DNA from: Saussurea involucrata
Lineage: Eukaryota; Streptophyta; Magnoliopsida; Asterales; Asteraceae
Length of the DNA: 64,000 nt
Reading direction: 5' to 3'
Assembly (NCBI GenBank): GCA_033807775.1
Contig: CM066321.1
Location: 39,904,850-39,968,849, forward strand
Numbering within the stretch: position 1 is the stretch's first letter; each line of letters starts with the position of its first letter. Of this stretch, positions 23,622 through 34,245 are shown one piece after another. The position numbers and the translations under genes are program-made. The notes below the pieces were generated by a model. The model saw nothing but the letters and a program-made list of their open reading frames with translations, made no database searches and was not told the origin of the DNA.

Positions 23622-25594
23622 ATGGCAAGAACCAAGAGAATGAACACCAACCCCGATGCACTCACACGTGCGGCCGTCCGCCGCAGGACCGCCGAGGAAC
23701 AACCACCGGAACCCGTCACCGGTGACCTGAACGAACCGCCGCCGGTCTCCGGCGAAAACCCGATCATCTTCGGTGCGGCCGACGAGGGTTCTTCAAAGCA
23801 CGAAAGCCCAAAGGCTACTTCATCCTCGCGAGTCTCAGACACCAGTGTCGCCCATTTCGAGACCAAGGCACTTCTAGCCGAAGAAGAAGAGAGGCGGTTA
23901 GCAGAGGAGTTCAAACATAAAATGGAAGCCATTAGAAAAAGAAAGGAAGAGGTCGAGAGGAGGCGTCGAGAGGAAGAAGAAAGAATCAGAAAGGAAGAAG
24001 AGGAAAAGCGAATGGAAGAAGAAAGGCTGAAGGCTGAGAAGGAAAGGATTTTTGAGGAAGAAAGGAAAAGGGCTGAGGCAGAGATTTTTGCTGAAGAAGT
24101 GGAGTTTCAGAGGAAGGTTGATGATGACTGTCAGGAACAATACCGCAAGCTTGGGGATAGTGTTGAAAGAGAGACAGTGAGGATGACTGCCCACAGTGGG
24201 GAGAACCTAATTCTGCGGGCCACAAAAAGGAAAGGCGTGGTCACCAGGTCTGCGGTGACCAAAGCTCGGAAAAAACCGACAAAAAGGCCGGCAAAACAAC
24301 CGTCAAAGAAAGGTACAAATCATCAGCCCTCTTTAAGTTCATCCTCTGTTGAGATTGATGCTGGGGATGACCAAGTTCAAACCCGAAACCCACATCAATC
24401 CACAGTGGGCACTGCGCATGCCCCAGTGGGGTGCCCAGGCAGTTCACCACTCCGGAGTTGGCTGCCCACTTTGAGTGCATTGCTACACAGAAACTGAAGT
24501 TAGAGAGGGGTTTCGACCCTGAGTTTGTTGAGGCCAACCCATTTGTTAAGAATATGATTGTAGCGCAAGACTGGTCGATTTTGTCCGAAGCCAATCGACG
24601 CGCGAATGCCTCGTTAGTGCTTGAATTTTACGCCGAGGCCTCTCAAGCAAAGGATCCCACTGTGGTAGTTCGGGGTAAACAAGTAAGTTATACTCCAGGA
24701 GCGATTAACCGGGTATTAGGAAGAAGGAGCCCGGCTGTGTGTGAGTTTTCCCAGTTTTTAAAGAAAATGACCCCGGCGGACGAGGATCTCGTCTTGCGCG
24801 AAATAGCAGTCGAAGGGAATCCGTGGAATAAAGACGGCCAGAGAAGGTGCCTAAACGCTAGCTCCCTCACTACCGAGGCCGCTGTTTGGTTCCAATTTCT
24901 CCGAGCCTCTTTATCCCCAACATCGCACGATACCACATTGTCTATGCATAAATGTGCTTTGTTGTACTGCCTCCTCACTGGAAGAAAGATCAACGTCGGG
25001 ATTGTTATGCATGCGGCCATAGATCAAGCTCGGAACAGAAAGAAGGTAGTCTTGCCCCTTCCTTGCCTCATTACGTTACTAATGATAGACGCAGGTGTAC
25101 CCTCGGCGGTGGAGGATCAGTGGTTTGACTCCACGAGCAACATCAGCGCACAAACCATCTGCAAGATGGGAAGGTACGTCGCCACTCCTCCAGCTGAACC
25201 AGCAGAAGATATCCCCACAGTGGGGACTGTTCACCCCACTGTGACCATTGCTGAGGAGCATGTTGTGAGAACGCCGCGTACACCACTCCATTCAACCGTG
25301 GCCGGATCGTCAAGCAACCAAATGGGAGAGATTTTGGCAGCTTTGAAGAAGCTCACATACAGGATCGAGTTGCTGGAAAGTGAGCAGCGATATCAGAACC
25401 GGGCCACGCAGAAATTTTGGATGTATACAAGAGAACGGGATGAGGTGACGGGCCTGATGATGAAAGCGGCCAACCCGATGCTAGTTGCTCAGCTCCCAGA
25501 TTTTCCTGGGGATATTTGCCCAACCAATGCCAGTGATGACGAGTTTGAAGAGGATGACGCCGCCAGTTCACCAGATGCAACCCCAACCCAATGA
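23622..25594 (+). pseudogene. third ORF of Athila-type element (element C)
   Basis: Starts MARTKRMNTN at 23622. The first part (to 24497) has a Pro-rich N-terminus, a long Glu/Arg/Lys coiled coil (about 23880-24110) and a basic tail (KKPTKRPAKQPSKK). It continues in another frame from about 24431 to 25594, giving FDPEFVEANPFVKNM, YTPGAINRVLGRR and LLYCLLTGRKINVG, typical of the family named putative plant transposon protein (Transposase_32). The frameshift lies at a copy of the element's repeated word (about 24420). This ORF sits in the env-like position of Athila elements; its function is unknown and no membrane segment is evident. It is retained although the pol core is lost. Confidence 0.75.
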
Positions 25595-26593
25595 ATGGTT
25601 TGTTAAAACAATGGTTTATCTCGTTTGCTCCTAAAACAATTTTAAATTTCGGTTTGTTTTATATTTTGTGCCTATGGCTAGGCTTTGACAATGTTTGCTA
25701 CATATTTCTTTTTTGCGTTTTGATGCATGAAAATCCTACCACTGGGTAGGTACTTTTGGGTACTAACGTATTTGTTGTTTGATTGCTTGTTTGATCTCGT
25801 TTCCATCTTAAGGTACAACTTTCGGCTTCCGACTTAAAAAGGTCCCTTTTGTAAGTACGAATCTCAACTTGATACCATGAAATGATATAGGCCGTTTTTC
25901 GCATCCAAACACAATCCTTTTTTTACCCCAAACCACCACCTTTGTTCGTTAATTCAATGTCACAGTGGGGACACTGTGAGATTTTAAGTTTGAGGTGGGA
26001 ACTTACAGTTTGCCCACAGTGGGGACACTGTGAAGTCTAAGTTTGAGGTGGGTAAGCCATACCCACCTCCAAAAAAACACAAAAACCCCAAAAACAGAAG
26101 AAAATCGGAGTGTCACTACGCAAAAATTGATGGTGTGCCTTTTCTGGACCGTCAAAGTGCTCACTCCCAGAAAAAGATGGTGTGCCTATTCTGGACCATC
26201 AGAAAAAATAGCCATACCCAAATAAAGCTTGAAAGTGTACGTGCTTACCCTTGCAAAATACAAAACACCCACTTCTTGAAATAAAAATCTCCAAGCGAGA
26301 TTTTCGGTCCATGTTTGGAAATACTTGCCAAAAACCCTTGGGAAAATATTCAAAGCCATAAACCCGTCGAACCCAAGAAAGCCCTATTGATTAATGGAAA
26401 ACAAGGGAAAGATTTCGTAAAACACAAAAGTGAAATTTTCAAGTTTGGAACCAAAGGAAGTATCGAAGGAAGGAGATCAACACCCATTCAAGTCAAGAAG
26501 TATGTAAGTCCCTAAAAGTTCTAGTGCATTTTGTTCATTTTATTTCTTTCTTTTTATTACTTGGGGACAAGTAATGGTTTAAGTTTGAGGTTG
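25595..26593 (+). other. 3' non-coding part of element C with PPT
   Basis: No supported gene. Two CACAGTGGGGACACTGTG words lie at about 25962 and 26008, each followed by AAGTTTGAGGTGGG (25986-25999, 26039-26052). A third, AAGTTTGAGGTTG at 26581-26593, touches the 3' LTR and is the best PPT candidate. Small ORFs at 26030-26515 lack family features. Confidence 0.6.
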
Positions 26594-28184
26594 TGATAAC
26601 TCTATTTTTAGAGTTATTATTCCCTTTTATTTTCCATTTTATTTCGTCAAATTTAGCCATTTCACTTCTAAAAACCCCCATTCTTGTTATAATTCTCGAA
26701 AATGAGCAAAAGGAGTGAACCATAGTCTTTAATGAATTATTTGGTGGAATTTGGGTGTTTTTCACGTTTTATCCTGCAGTGACCACTGTTGTGCCCACTC
26801 CGGTTCCCCACTCTTCGAGCAGATCAGAAAACAAAAGCAAACCATGGGCTGGAAATATAAAAACCTGGAGTTGGAAGGATCCTTTGGCAGAAAAATCTGA
26901 AATGTGGTGGCTGAAAGGTTTCCTTAAAGATGACATAAAGCTTGTACCTTTGTACTTGAATAAAGTTGACTTCTAGAAGACCATTGGGTAAAAGAGCTTT
27001 ACATGGAAGGTTGAAGTATGGACCATTGAGCTGATTTTTACAATATTCTGCAGTCCTTACACCTTGAAGAACCCCTTTTTGTGTAAAGACCAACACCTCT
27101 CCTTAGTATAAATAGGGGTGTTAGTCTCATTTATTGAAAGCATCCTTAACTACATTTTATCCTTGCAATTCTCACTTCATTAAGTTTTAGCTCTTTAATT
27201 TCTCTGCAGTAGTTAACATTTATTTTCTGCATTTTATTTTCTTAGTTTAATTGTAATTCGAACTACACAGTGCAGGGACGACTTCTCGTTCCCCACTGTG
27301 AGCAGTCTATTCAATCCACTTTCAGTTTTATTATGTGCAAGTCTTCATCTTTTGTTTTCTTTACCTCGGAAATGTTAGGCTAAACATCCTTTTGGGATGT
27401 AAGAAGGAGAAGTACCTGGATTTTATTAAAAATGCTTGAGTAATCTTTATACTTAGAATATTTGTTATTTTGGTCATTCATTCTCGATATTTACCCAAAG
27501 ATGCGAACAAGCCGTTCACTTGCAAGGATCTAAAGTCTAGTTCTTAACTTAGAAATGAGTAGAACGCAGTGACACGAGCTTGAATGATGCTAGGGGATTC
27601 GAAAGAATTCTTATGACACTTACGAGAGTGAGGTCGGCATAGTGAGCTAATCTCTGCCCACTGGAGTAGTAGGCAAGCTAATTTGTGTATTAAAAACACT
27701 TAGAGTATTTGTCTCTACACATTCCATCGAGGCCTGAAAAGGTCCATTTAGAGATTACCATTGGCAAAACAACAAGTACTAAGAGTATGGGATTTTTATC
27801 TAACGGTGTGAGTATTTTGTAACCGGGCTTTTCTAGCGAAAATGTCCACCACGAATACGAGGATCACTTCTAAGGACCGAGTATTTGAGATAAAATCTAG
27901 GGAAAATCCAACCTACATTCCTCCTTTTTAAAACCTTAATAAATTGTTAAAGTAGCTATTTCACCAAACCAAACCAAAGTATTATTTTCTTCTCTAATTG
28001 AAACTTGTAAAAGGAGCTTATGAGAACCATATTGTCTTGATTGTCTAGTCCCTGTGGATTCGATTCTGGTATTTTACCAACTATTATTTGTTGTGACGAT
28101 CATAGTGGACAGTGTACACTTGCACTTCCCACTGTGGACAGTTTGCAACCCACTGCGATTAAAACACATATTTCACATGTGATA
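26594..28184 (+). repeat. 3' LTR of element C
   Basis: Begins TGATAACTC like the 5' LTR, with TATA at 27107-27115. It ends ATGTGATA, not GTGACA; the last six bases are also the first six of the flanking B gag copy, so the border is ambiguous between 28178 and 28184. This microhomology matters for how the right junction formed. Confidence 0.9.
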
Positions 28185-28611
28185 GTGACCGAGGGTCGCT
28201 GAGTGGAAGGTTCCTCTGAGATTAAAGCAACAGGGGTGCTTTTGGAATCTTTTACAAGATTCTTCTTAAGATTACTCGATTGCTCATGATTCAGCATCGT
28301 GCCATATAAGGTAGAAAGGGTCATTGATTTTAGATCCTTTGACAGACCGAGACACATAGAATAACTGTCCCAGCTTTCAGGTAAACATTCTAAAAACTTT
28401 GTCAGCACTTCAAAGTTAGAATATTCCTTACCAACAGTTTTCAAATCTATTATTAAACAGTTAAAACATTGGTGTACTTCAGAGAGAGTTTCATTCTTAC
28501 CACAAATGAAGCTTTCGTACTGTCTTACTAGGTTGATCTTTCGAGAGTCCTGGACTTCAGAAGTACCTTCATACTGAACACAGATTGTGTCCCACATAGC
28601 TTTTGAGGTTT
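28179..28611 (-). repeat. 433-bp flanking duplication, right copy
   Basis: Second copy of B gag sequence 18094-18526, here continuous with the gag N-terminus to its right. It shares GTGATA with the end of the C 3' LTR. Confidence 0.85.
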
Positions 28612-28960
28612 TCAGGTTCATGACGGAATGGTAGACTTCGTCAGGAAGAGCCATGGATAGTATGGATCTGGCTTTTGTGTCGATAGCCACTTTCTTCTTA
28701 TCTTCGTCAGTCCACATATGAACTTCCTTAGGAATCAGCCTTTCTGGAATAACAGGTCTATTCTCAGCGGCTGGAACTGCAGCATCAATTCTTACAGGAA
28801 TATATGGGCCATTTTCAAGATAATAAGGCATAGTAGGGTCTACACCTTCTAAGAAGAGAATCGTCCTATTTTTCCATAGATTAAAATTATCTCTGGAGAA
28901 TCTAGGAGGTTTTGCAAGAGAACCATTTTCAATATAGTTTGTGTTTGTGTTGGTAGCCAT
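28179..28960 (-). pseudogene. gag N-terminal section (element B), cut by C
   Basis: Starts MATNTNTNYIENG at 28960, shortly after the PBS; a possible in-frame Met lies slightly upstream (28975). It contains a UBN2-type copia gag (NFNLWKNRTILFLEG, TSKAMWDTICVQYEG). The reading frame ends inside the Athila LTR. It would encode the capsid-like part of B gag. Confidence 0.85.
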
Positions 28961-29028
28961 TTTCAGAAATAGCAAGGAAGAGAAATCTTAGTATAGATTA
29001 GATCTTGTTTATGAGATTAAACAAATCT

Positions 29029-29040
29029 GCTCTGATACCA
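29029..29040 (-). promoter_or_regulatory. PBS of element B
   Basis: TGGTATCAGAGC on the minus strand, two bases after the LTR end at 29043. Initiator-Met tRNA type. Confidence 0.85.
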
Positions 29041-29042
29041 CT

Positions 29043-30015
29043 TATTGGTCCCGAAGGGCTATACAAGTTTGTAGAAGGGGGGGGGGTTGAATACAAACAC
29101 ACAGATTTTACTTTTCTAAATTGTTTATTGATAAATCATTAACAATTTACAGCTTGTTGCGGAACAAGATCAAGGATAAACCTAAATCTAAACAAGTTGG
29201 AACACTAAGTTTCTTGCACTAAGAAAGAGAATGAAATTACTAATAATAACCTATCTCAAGATAAGAAAGATGACTTGTCCAGAGTTAGCAAGTGCTTCAA
29301 AAATGAAGCTGGAGTCCTTCTTATATACTGCATGCATTTAATGCATGGAAGTTTACACTTTACACGTGGCAGCAGCTGATTGGTTGAATGTCATTGACCT
29401 TTATAGACAACCTTAGTAGCCACATGTTTGAACAGTGTAGTATCAGAGTGGTTGTACGATTTCAGACAATAGGGAGGTTCTTTTCTGACATATCGTACGG
29501 AGTCGTGCAAGGGTGGTTAAGACAAAATTACTTTGTACAGAGGACTTCATGATCAGCTTTTCGTTGATTCAGCGCTTTACCATTGTTTATCAGCGAATGA
29601 TAAAGTTCAGCGATAGCTGAAGTCCTGTACTTGATACTTCACGTTGAGTGGACAAATCTGAGTCTTCGCTGATCCGCATCAGTTCATTAGGAGACTTGTC
29701 GCTGGTTCTTGAGCTTGAGCTTGATCTTCGACGTCAGCGTAGAACCTATGTTGACGTGAAACTTGTCTTCAGGGATCATAAGTAAACAACTAACTTATCA
29801 GCGATCACCATAAGGACTGAACAGACTCAGAGCATTATGGTGAACAGTGTTCGCTGAATGTTTAATCTACAGAGCGAGAGTTCCTATCAGCGGTACTGTA
29901 AGATCTTAGTACTTATCAGCGATAGTGAAACTCTAATACATATTGTTTTACTTACAATTTTCACTAAGTATATAAGAGAGGGTCATTATCAAATCACTGA
30001 GGGTTTGGATCAATA
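29043..30015 (-). repeat. 5' LTR of element B
   Basis: On the minus strand I place the start at 30015 (TATTGATCC) and the end at 29043 (GGACCAATA), which are inverted near-matches. TATATAAG at 29320-29327 is a TATA candidate, and a G-rich tract lies at about 29076-29089. About ten TCAGCGAT-type words fall within 29550-29930. The outer end is inferred from where similarity to Tat RNase H stops; no partner LTR is in the window. Confidence 0.65.
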
Positions 30016-30633
30016 CTAACAGCCAGATATAGTTGCAAGATTTCATGATCGTGAGGTTTCGACAATAAGGGAGGCGACGTCATGTATTCTTTGAGCTTTT
30101 GCAATGCCTGTTCATGATCGTCGGTCCAGTCGAAGCCTCTATTTTTCCTGAGGACGTTGTAAAATAGGTGACATTTATCTGAAGATCGGGAGATGAATCT
30201 GTTTAGAGCTGCTACCCGACCAATGAGTCTTTGGACTTCTTTGAAATTTCGAGGAGATTTGATCTCGACAATGGCTTTGATTTGGTCGGGATTGGCTTCG
30301 ATGCCTCGGTGAGTGACCATATATAATAGGAATTTCCCAGCACTGACGCCAAAGGAACATTTCGTCGGGTTGAGCTTCATGCTATACTTTCTAAGGATAT
30401 CAAACGATTGCCTCAGATGCTCGACATGGTCGATCGCTTGTTTAGACTTGACCAGCATGTCGTCGATATACACCTCCATCGTGTCGCCGAGATGGTCTTT
30501 GAACATTTTATTCACTAGACGCTGGTAGGTAGAACCTGCATTTTTTAGTCCGAAAGGCATAACTTTATAACAGTAAATACCTCGGTCCGTCATAAATGCG
30601 GTTTTTTCTTAGTCCTCGACGTGCATTAAGATT
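30016..30633 (-). pseudogene. Tat RT, second half (element I)
   Basis: Contains MPFGLKNAGSTYQRLVNKMF, catalytic YIDDMLVKS and the start of RNase H (LSKPHDHEILQLYLAVS). It is the direct continuation of 37798-38153 across element D. A TAA replaces a Gln codon just after the insertion point, near 30610. Similarity to H stops at 30016 where B's LTR begins. Confidence 0.85.
30629..30633 (+). repeat. TSD of element D (left)
   Basis: AGATT, repeated at 37793-37797 directly after the 3' LTR. A 5-bp duplication is normal for LTR retrotransposons. Confidence 0.85.
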
Positions 30634-30912
30634 TGTTAGGGTAAAATATGTGTTGATTTAAAGTTCAAGGGTTAATTTTTAATAGATTAAACTTAGTCCG
30701 TTGTGAATGGGTCGTGGGCTTGTTACCACGGGCCCAGCGTATATAAAGTGCAATTAGCTTAGAAAATTAGCTAGTTGTCTCATTTAGCTTTTCTGCTTTA
30801 CACTGTAATTCTCTCTAAATCAATAGCTAAGTGGGCAGCCTTTGTGAATCATATCAACTGTTCTTATTTGCTTTTTCACAAACATAATTGTTGCACGGAT
30901 CTGGATTCTACA
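30634..30912 (+). repeat. 5' LTR of element D
   Basis: Begins TGTTAGGGTAAAAT, ends ATTCTACA, with TATATAAA at 30740-30747. Short for a Sirevirus-like element, whose LTRs are often about 1 kb. Confidence 0.95.
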
Positions 30913-30914
30913 AT

Positions 30915-30926
30915 TGGTATCAGAGC
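30915..30926 (+). promoter_or_regulatory. PBS of element D
   Basis: TGGTATCAGAGC, two bases after the 5' LTR. Initiator-Met tRNA type. Confidence 0.9.
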
Positions 30927-31318
30927 AGACGGACGGATTCGATTCAAAGCTTCATTCATCAATTTCTGGTTAGTTTGACTTTTCCACGTCTGACTTTTCT
31001 TAATTTTTCAAATCTGTGATTCTGCCCAAATTGTTCAATTCTATTTATTGGGTTGTGTTAGCATTATACTTGTGAGTAATTCTGCAAATTTTCGCATTCC
31101 AATTCGATCGTTTGAGTGTTTAATTGAGCAATTTAAGATCAAAAGTTTTTGGTAGTGTTCTTGATAAAAATCCGATTTTTAACCATCAAAACTTGTTGTT
31201 TTTGCATTGAAATCGATTGGAGTAGTGTTATTTTTGTGTTTGGCATTGTTACTAATCTTCCAGGATCGATTTTGGGCAACCCTAATCGAAAATTCGATCG
31301 ATTTGAGCAAACAGCCGA

Positions 31319-31730
31319 CTTTTCCGGATAAACCAGCCGTCGTTTCCGGATAGCTTCAAGGTGTCCGGACGTTTGTGTTATTCCATCCGGATTCGTCACT
31401 TTTCCGGGTAAGTCGTCCGGATAAGTATTCCATCTGGGTACCTCCAATTCCATCCGGACTCCTCATTTTTTCGGGTAAGTCACAGATTCCGGGTAAGTCA
31501 CTTTTCCTTATACAATCCGGGTAACATTTGTATCCGGAAACCCAGTGTTTCCGGACATATCTTATCCGGACAATCCATTGTACCCGGAAACTTCATTGTA
31601 TCCGGACAACTCAAGTTATCCGGACAACTCAAGTTATCCGGACCCGGTAACTTGCTCTTCACCCGGTAAGCTTATTTTTTTTCCGGATTCTTTATCCGGA
31701 AACCACCCGGATTCCACAATCCGGGACCCC
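31319..31730 (+). repeat. TCCGGATA word array in element D leader
   Basis: About 22 copies of TCCGGATA, TCCGGAAAC, TCCGGGTAA and close variants in 410 bp of non-coding leader; the core TCCGGA is a perfect palindrome. Some units are exact repeats (TATCCGGACAACTCAAGT twice at about 31600-31635). The rest of the leader, 30927-31318 and 31731-31827, has no recognised feature. A second cluster is at 34618-34775. Confidence 0.85.
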
Positions 31731-31827
31731 CGTGCTAAGTCGCAAGAGGGGGGACATTTAAGTATCTTTGATACTATTCCACTTTGAATCGAACAATCGT
31801 CTGACGATCACTCCAGTGCAACTGAAG

Positions 31828-34095
31828 ATGTCTCCTGCTGAAGAAGACATGACAAAGCCGTGTCAGGTATGTGAACCTATCTTTTCAGAACTTTATGACC
31901 GAATGAAACCTCTTGCTGAACGGGTAGATTCCTTTAAGGCCACCTCTAATGAACAACTTCTTGAGATTAGATCACTATCTGAAAAGCTAGATGTTCAAAG
32001 GAGAATAACTGAAAAATATAAGTCTAAAAATGCTAATCTAAAAGACAAATGCAAAAATCTTTCATTAGCACCTAAGGACTTAAGGGCCAAGTTATCTGAT
32101 CTTCAGTCTCAGTTTGATAAGTGCTTGAATGAGAAAGAAGAAATTGTTTATCAATGTTCTTCTCTTCAAATTCAACACAAGGAGTTTGTAACTAAAATCC
32201 TTGATCTTGAAAACAAACTCCACAAAAGGGGTCAAACTGATCAAACCATCTTTCTGAATAAACCTAAAGAGTTCACATACTTTAAAAATTAGTGGGGAAT
32301 CGGATATGATAACCCACACTATTTGAAAAAGGGAAGATGGCATGTACCCACTCTGTATGATTTTGCTTGTTTTGGATTAGATAAAAAGTATCCAGAATAT
32401 GCAATTCAATGGACTGGTCCTCTTGAACCCGAAAAAGAGGAGGACACCGAGGAACATAAGCGCCCACACAAACGAGGAATTCAACTCCCATTTTGTTATG
32501 AACCTTTAAACTACTCGTATCAAAAGGACAAAAAGTATCTTTACAATGACTACTTCGACCCCTACAAGGTAGATAGTCCCAAGGATTCCTCCAAAAAGGA
32601 TGAGGATCTAGCACCTGCAACCAAGACTGAGACGGATGAGTTTAAACTCTATGTTCCCCCTTTCATCTTGGAAGCAAAGATTGTTGAGTTGGAGGAGTCG
32701 TTTGAGAAAGAAAGGTCTATTTTTCAAAACGAAAAGAAAGTGCTCATGTCTGAGATTGAGAAACTCAAATCTGAGAAATCCGACGGTGTGTCAAGTGAGG
32801 AAAAGGAAAAATTTCAGTGGGAAATCAATACGCTCTCATCAAAACTGTCTGAAGTGACAAGAGAAACGATGAAAGAGCATATGATAAATAGTCAACTCCA
32901 AGTGCAGCTTGACTTGCTCCAAACTGCGAAGCAATTTTCACTTGAACTTTCCTCTAACTCATCTGACACATCCTCGTGTAAAGCCTTTATAGGAAATATC
33001 TCTTTGCAAGAAAATGAAGTTTCTCATGATGAGTGTGTTAAAAGGAATTTAAATTCTGATTTTTCATACGCTTCCGCACCGAATTCCCCAAAGCACACAA
33101 CCGAAAGCACAAAGAGTTCCTCGCTTTCCGCACCTGATCCTAGTCCAGTACTTCCCAAGATAGATTTTTCAGAGTACATGAACTCCGAAGGTAACTGTGA
33201 TGAAGAGTCATTCCCCTTTGACAAACTTCTTCCAAGTCACACTGATTTTTTATCCCCTGTGGTGAATCATACGGTCGATTTTCAAAAAGGTCAATGCTCT
33301 AACACAAAGGCCCCGGCTGTGATCAAGATTTCTCAATCAAAACCAACTTCTAAACCAGTTTCTAAAAGGCAATCACAGCCGAGGCAAGAGACCGGACCTT
33401 TGCCAACCAACAATACTGTTCCTTAAAAGGTCACTGACCATGCTGTCAATATGGGATCAGATAAAACCGGCCAGCCTAAACAAGATAAACCAAAGAGGCT
33501 AGGTAGGGAATCTATTGAGAAAGAGGCATCAAAGTCATTTAACACTATTTTCTATCCTAGGATTCATAAGCATGATTGTGAATGGAATCATAGGAATAAT
33601 TTTGTTAAACGAGATGTTAATTTTCCAATTAAGCTCTACTCCATTCAGCAATTGATTCAATTATCGCATGATTGCTTATGCTGTTCTAGTTGCGGTTGGA
33701 ATGACTTTGATGATATCAATAACAATGATTGGTTTGGGTCATTTCACATGTACAATCATACACACAAACACAAACCCCGTAATAACAAGAGAAAATATCA
33801 TAAACAACGGGGTTCTCAAACAGAGGTTAAACCACAACGGGAGACCAACCCCATTCCAAAACGGGCTTCTCCCACTGAGGTTAGACAGGCACCCAGGTGG
33901 AAAGCTGCTACAAAATCTGTTCCTCCTAAAGGTGTAAATTCTGCACCGAAGAGGAAACAAGTGCCAAAACTAGTTCCCTCCACCGGTGTAAATCCTACAC
34001 CTAACGGGAAAGCTGGGACAAAGCAAGATTCCCCAAACGGTGCCAAACCTAACCCTCCCGGACCCAGCCAAATCTGGGTACCGAAGGTCCGCTAA
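31828..34095 (+). pseudogene. gag-like ORF lacking capsid domain (element D)
   Basis: One frame from MSPAEEDMTKPC with in-frame stops at 32290 (TAG) and 33424 (TAA). The first third is coiled coil (LSEKLDVQRRITEKYKSK). It continues as WGIGYDNPHYLKKGRWH and a second coil (about 32650-32900), then Ser/Thr-rich and basic low-complexity sequence, ending IWVPKVR. The order matches the C-terminal spacer of Sirevirus gag (compare A at 11.5-9.2 kb). The capsid-like N-terminus and CCHC knuckle are missing. Confidence 0.65.
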
Positions 34096-34198
34096 ACTTG
34101 TTTTGCAGGACGGTCATGTGTGGTCCTTAGACACTGGATGCTCCACACACATGATCGCAAGGAGGGAGCTGCTCACGATCTACAAGGAACAATATTAA
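34096..34198 (+). pseudogene. copia protease stub (element D)
   Basis: Frame-shifted from gag, it reads VWSLDTGCSTHMIARRELL, the copia protease active-site region, and then stops. All downstream pol is gone. This marks the left border of the pol deletion. Confidence 0.8.
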
Positions 34199-34245
34199 GA
34201 AGACGTGAGGTTTGTCCATACATGTGCTTTAACAAGCTGCTCATG

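Larger units (their letters stand above)
18527..28184 (+). mobile_element. Element C: non-autonomous Athila-type Ty3/gypsy
   Basis: 5' LTR 18527-20120, PBS 20127-20144, gag-protease, a pol deletion, a third ORF, PPT, and 3' LTR 26594-28184. PBS TGGCGCCGTTGCCGGGGA, the gag wording (AGGTFTSKTYNEGYQ), DLGAS protease and an ORF after pol fit the Athila lineage. RT, RNase H and most of integrase are missing. LTRs differ at roughly 20-25 of about 1590 positions by eye. No 5-bp TSD was found; a 433-bp gag duplication flanks it. Confidence 0.85.
14078..30015 (-). mobile_element. Element B: Sirevirus-like Ty1/copia, interrupted by C
   Basis: A second minus-strand copia: 5' LTR 29043-30015, PBS 29029-29040, gag, protease-integrase and RT, truncated just after the RT catalytic box at about 14078, so RNase H and 3' LTR are missing. 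The gag is split by element C (18527-28184), with 433 bp of gag present on both sides. RT wording (QMDVKSAFLNG, YVDDIIFGS) fits the Sirevirus lineage but it is a different family from A. The right end abuts RT/RNase H of element I, suggesting insertion there, but the other end is lost. Confidence 0.85.

Noticed and set aside
23898..24225. Minus-strand Phe/Leu/Ser-rich ORFs that look membrane-like
   Set aside because: Complement of the Glu/Lys coiled coil in C's third ORF; hydrophobicity is a strand artefact.
26030..26515. Small ORFs in the 3' part of element C
   Set aside because: Overlapping frames, no family features, between third ORF and PPT; treated as non-coding.
18094..28611. 433-bp flanks as an unusually long target-site duplication
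   Set aside because: Retroviral-type integrases make about 5-bp duplications; recombination or repair is a better explanation.
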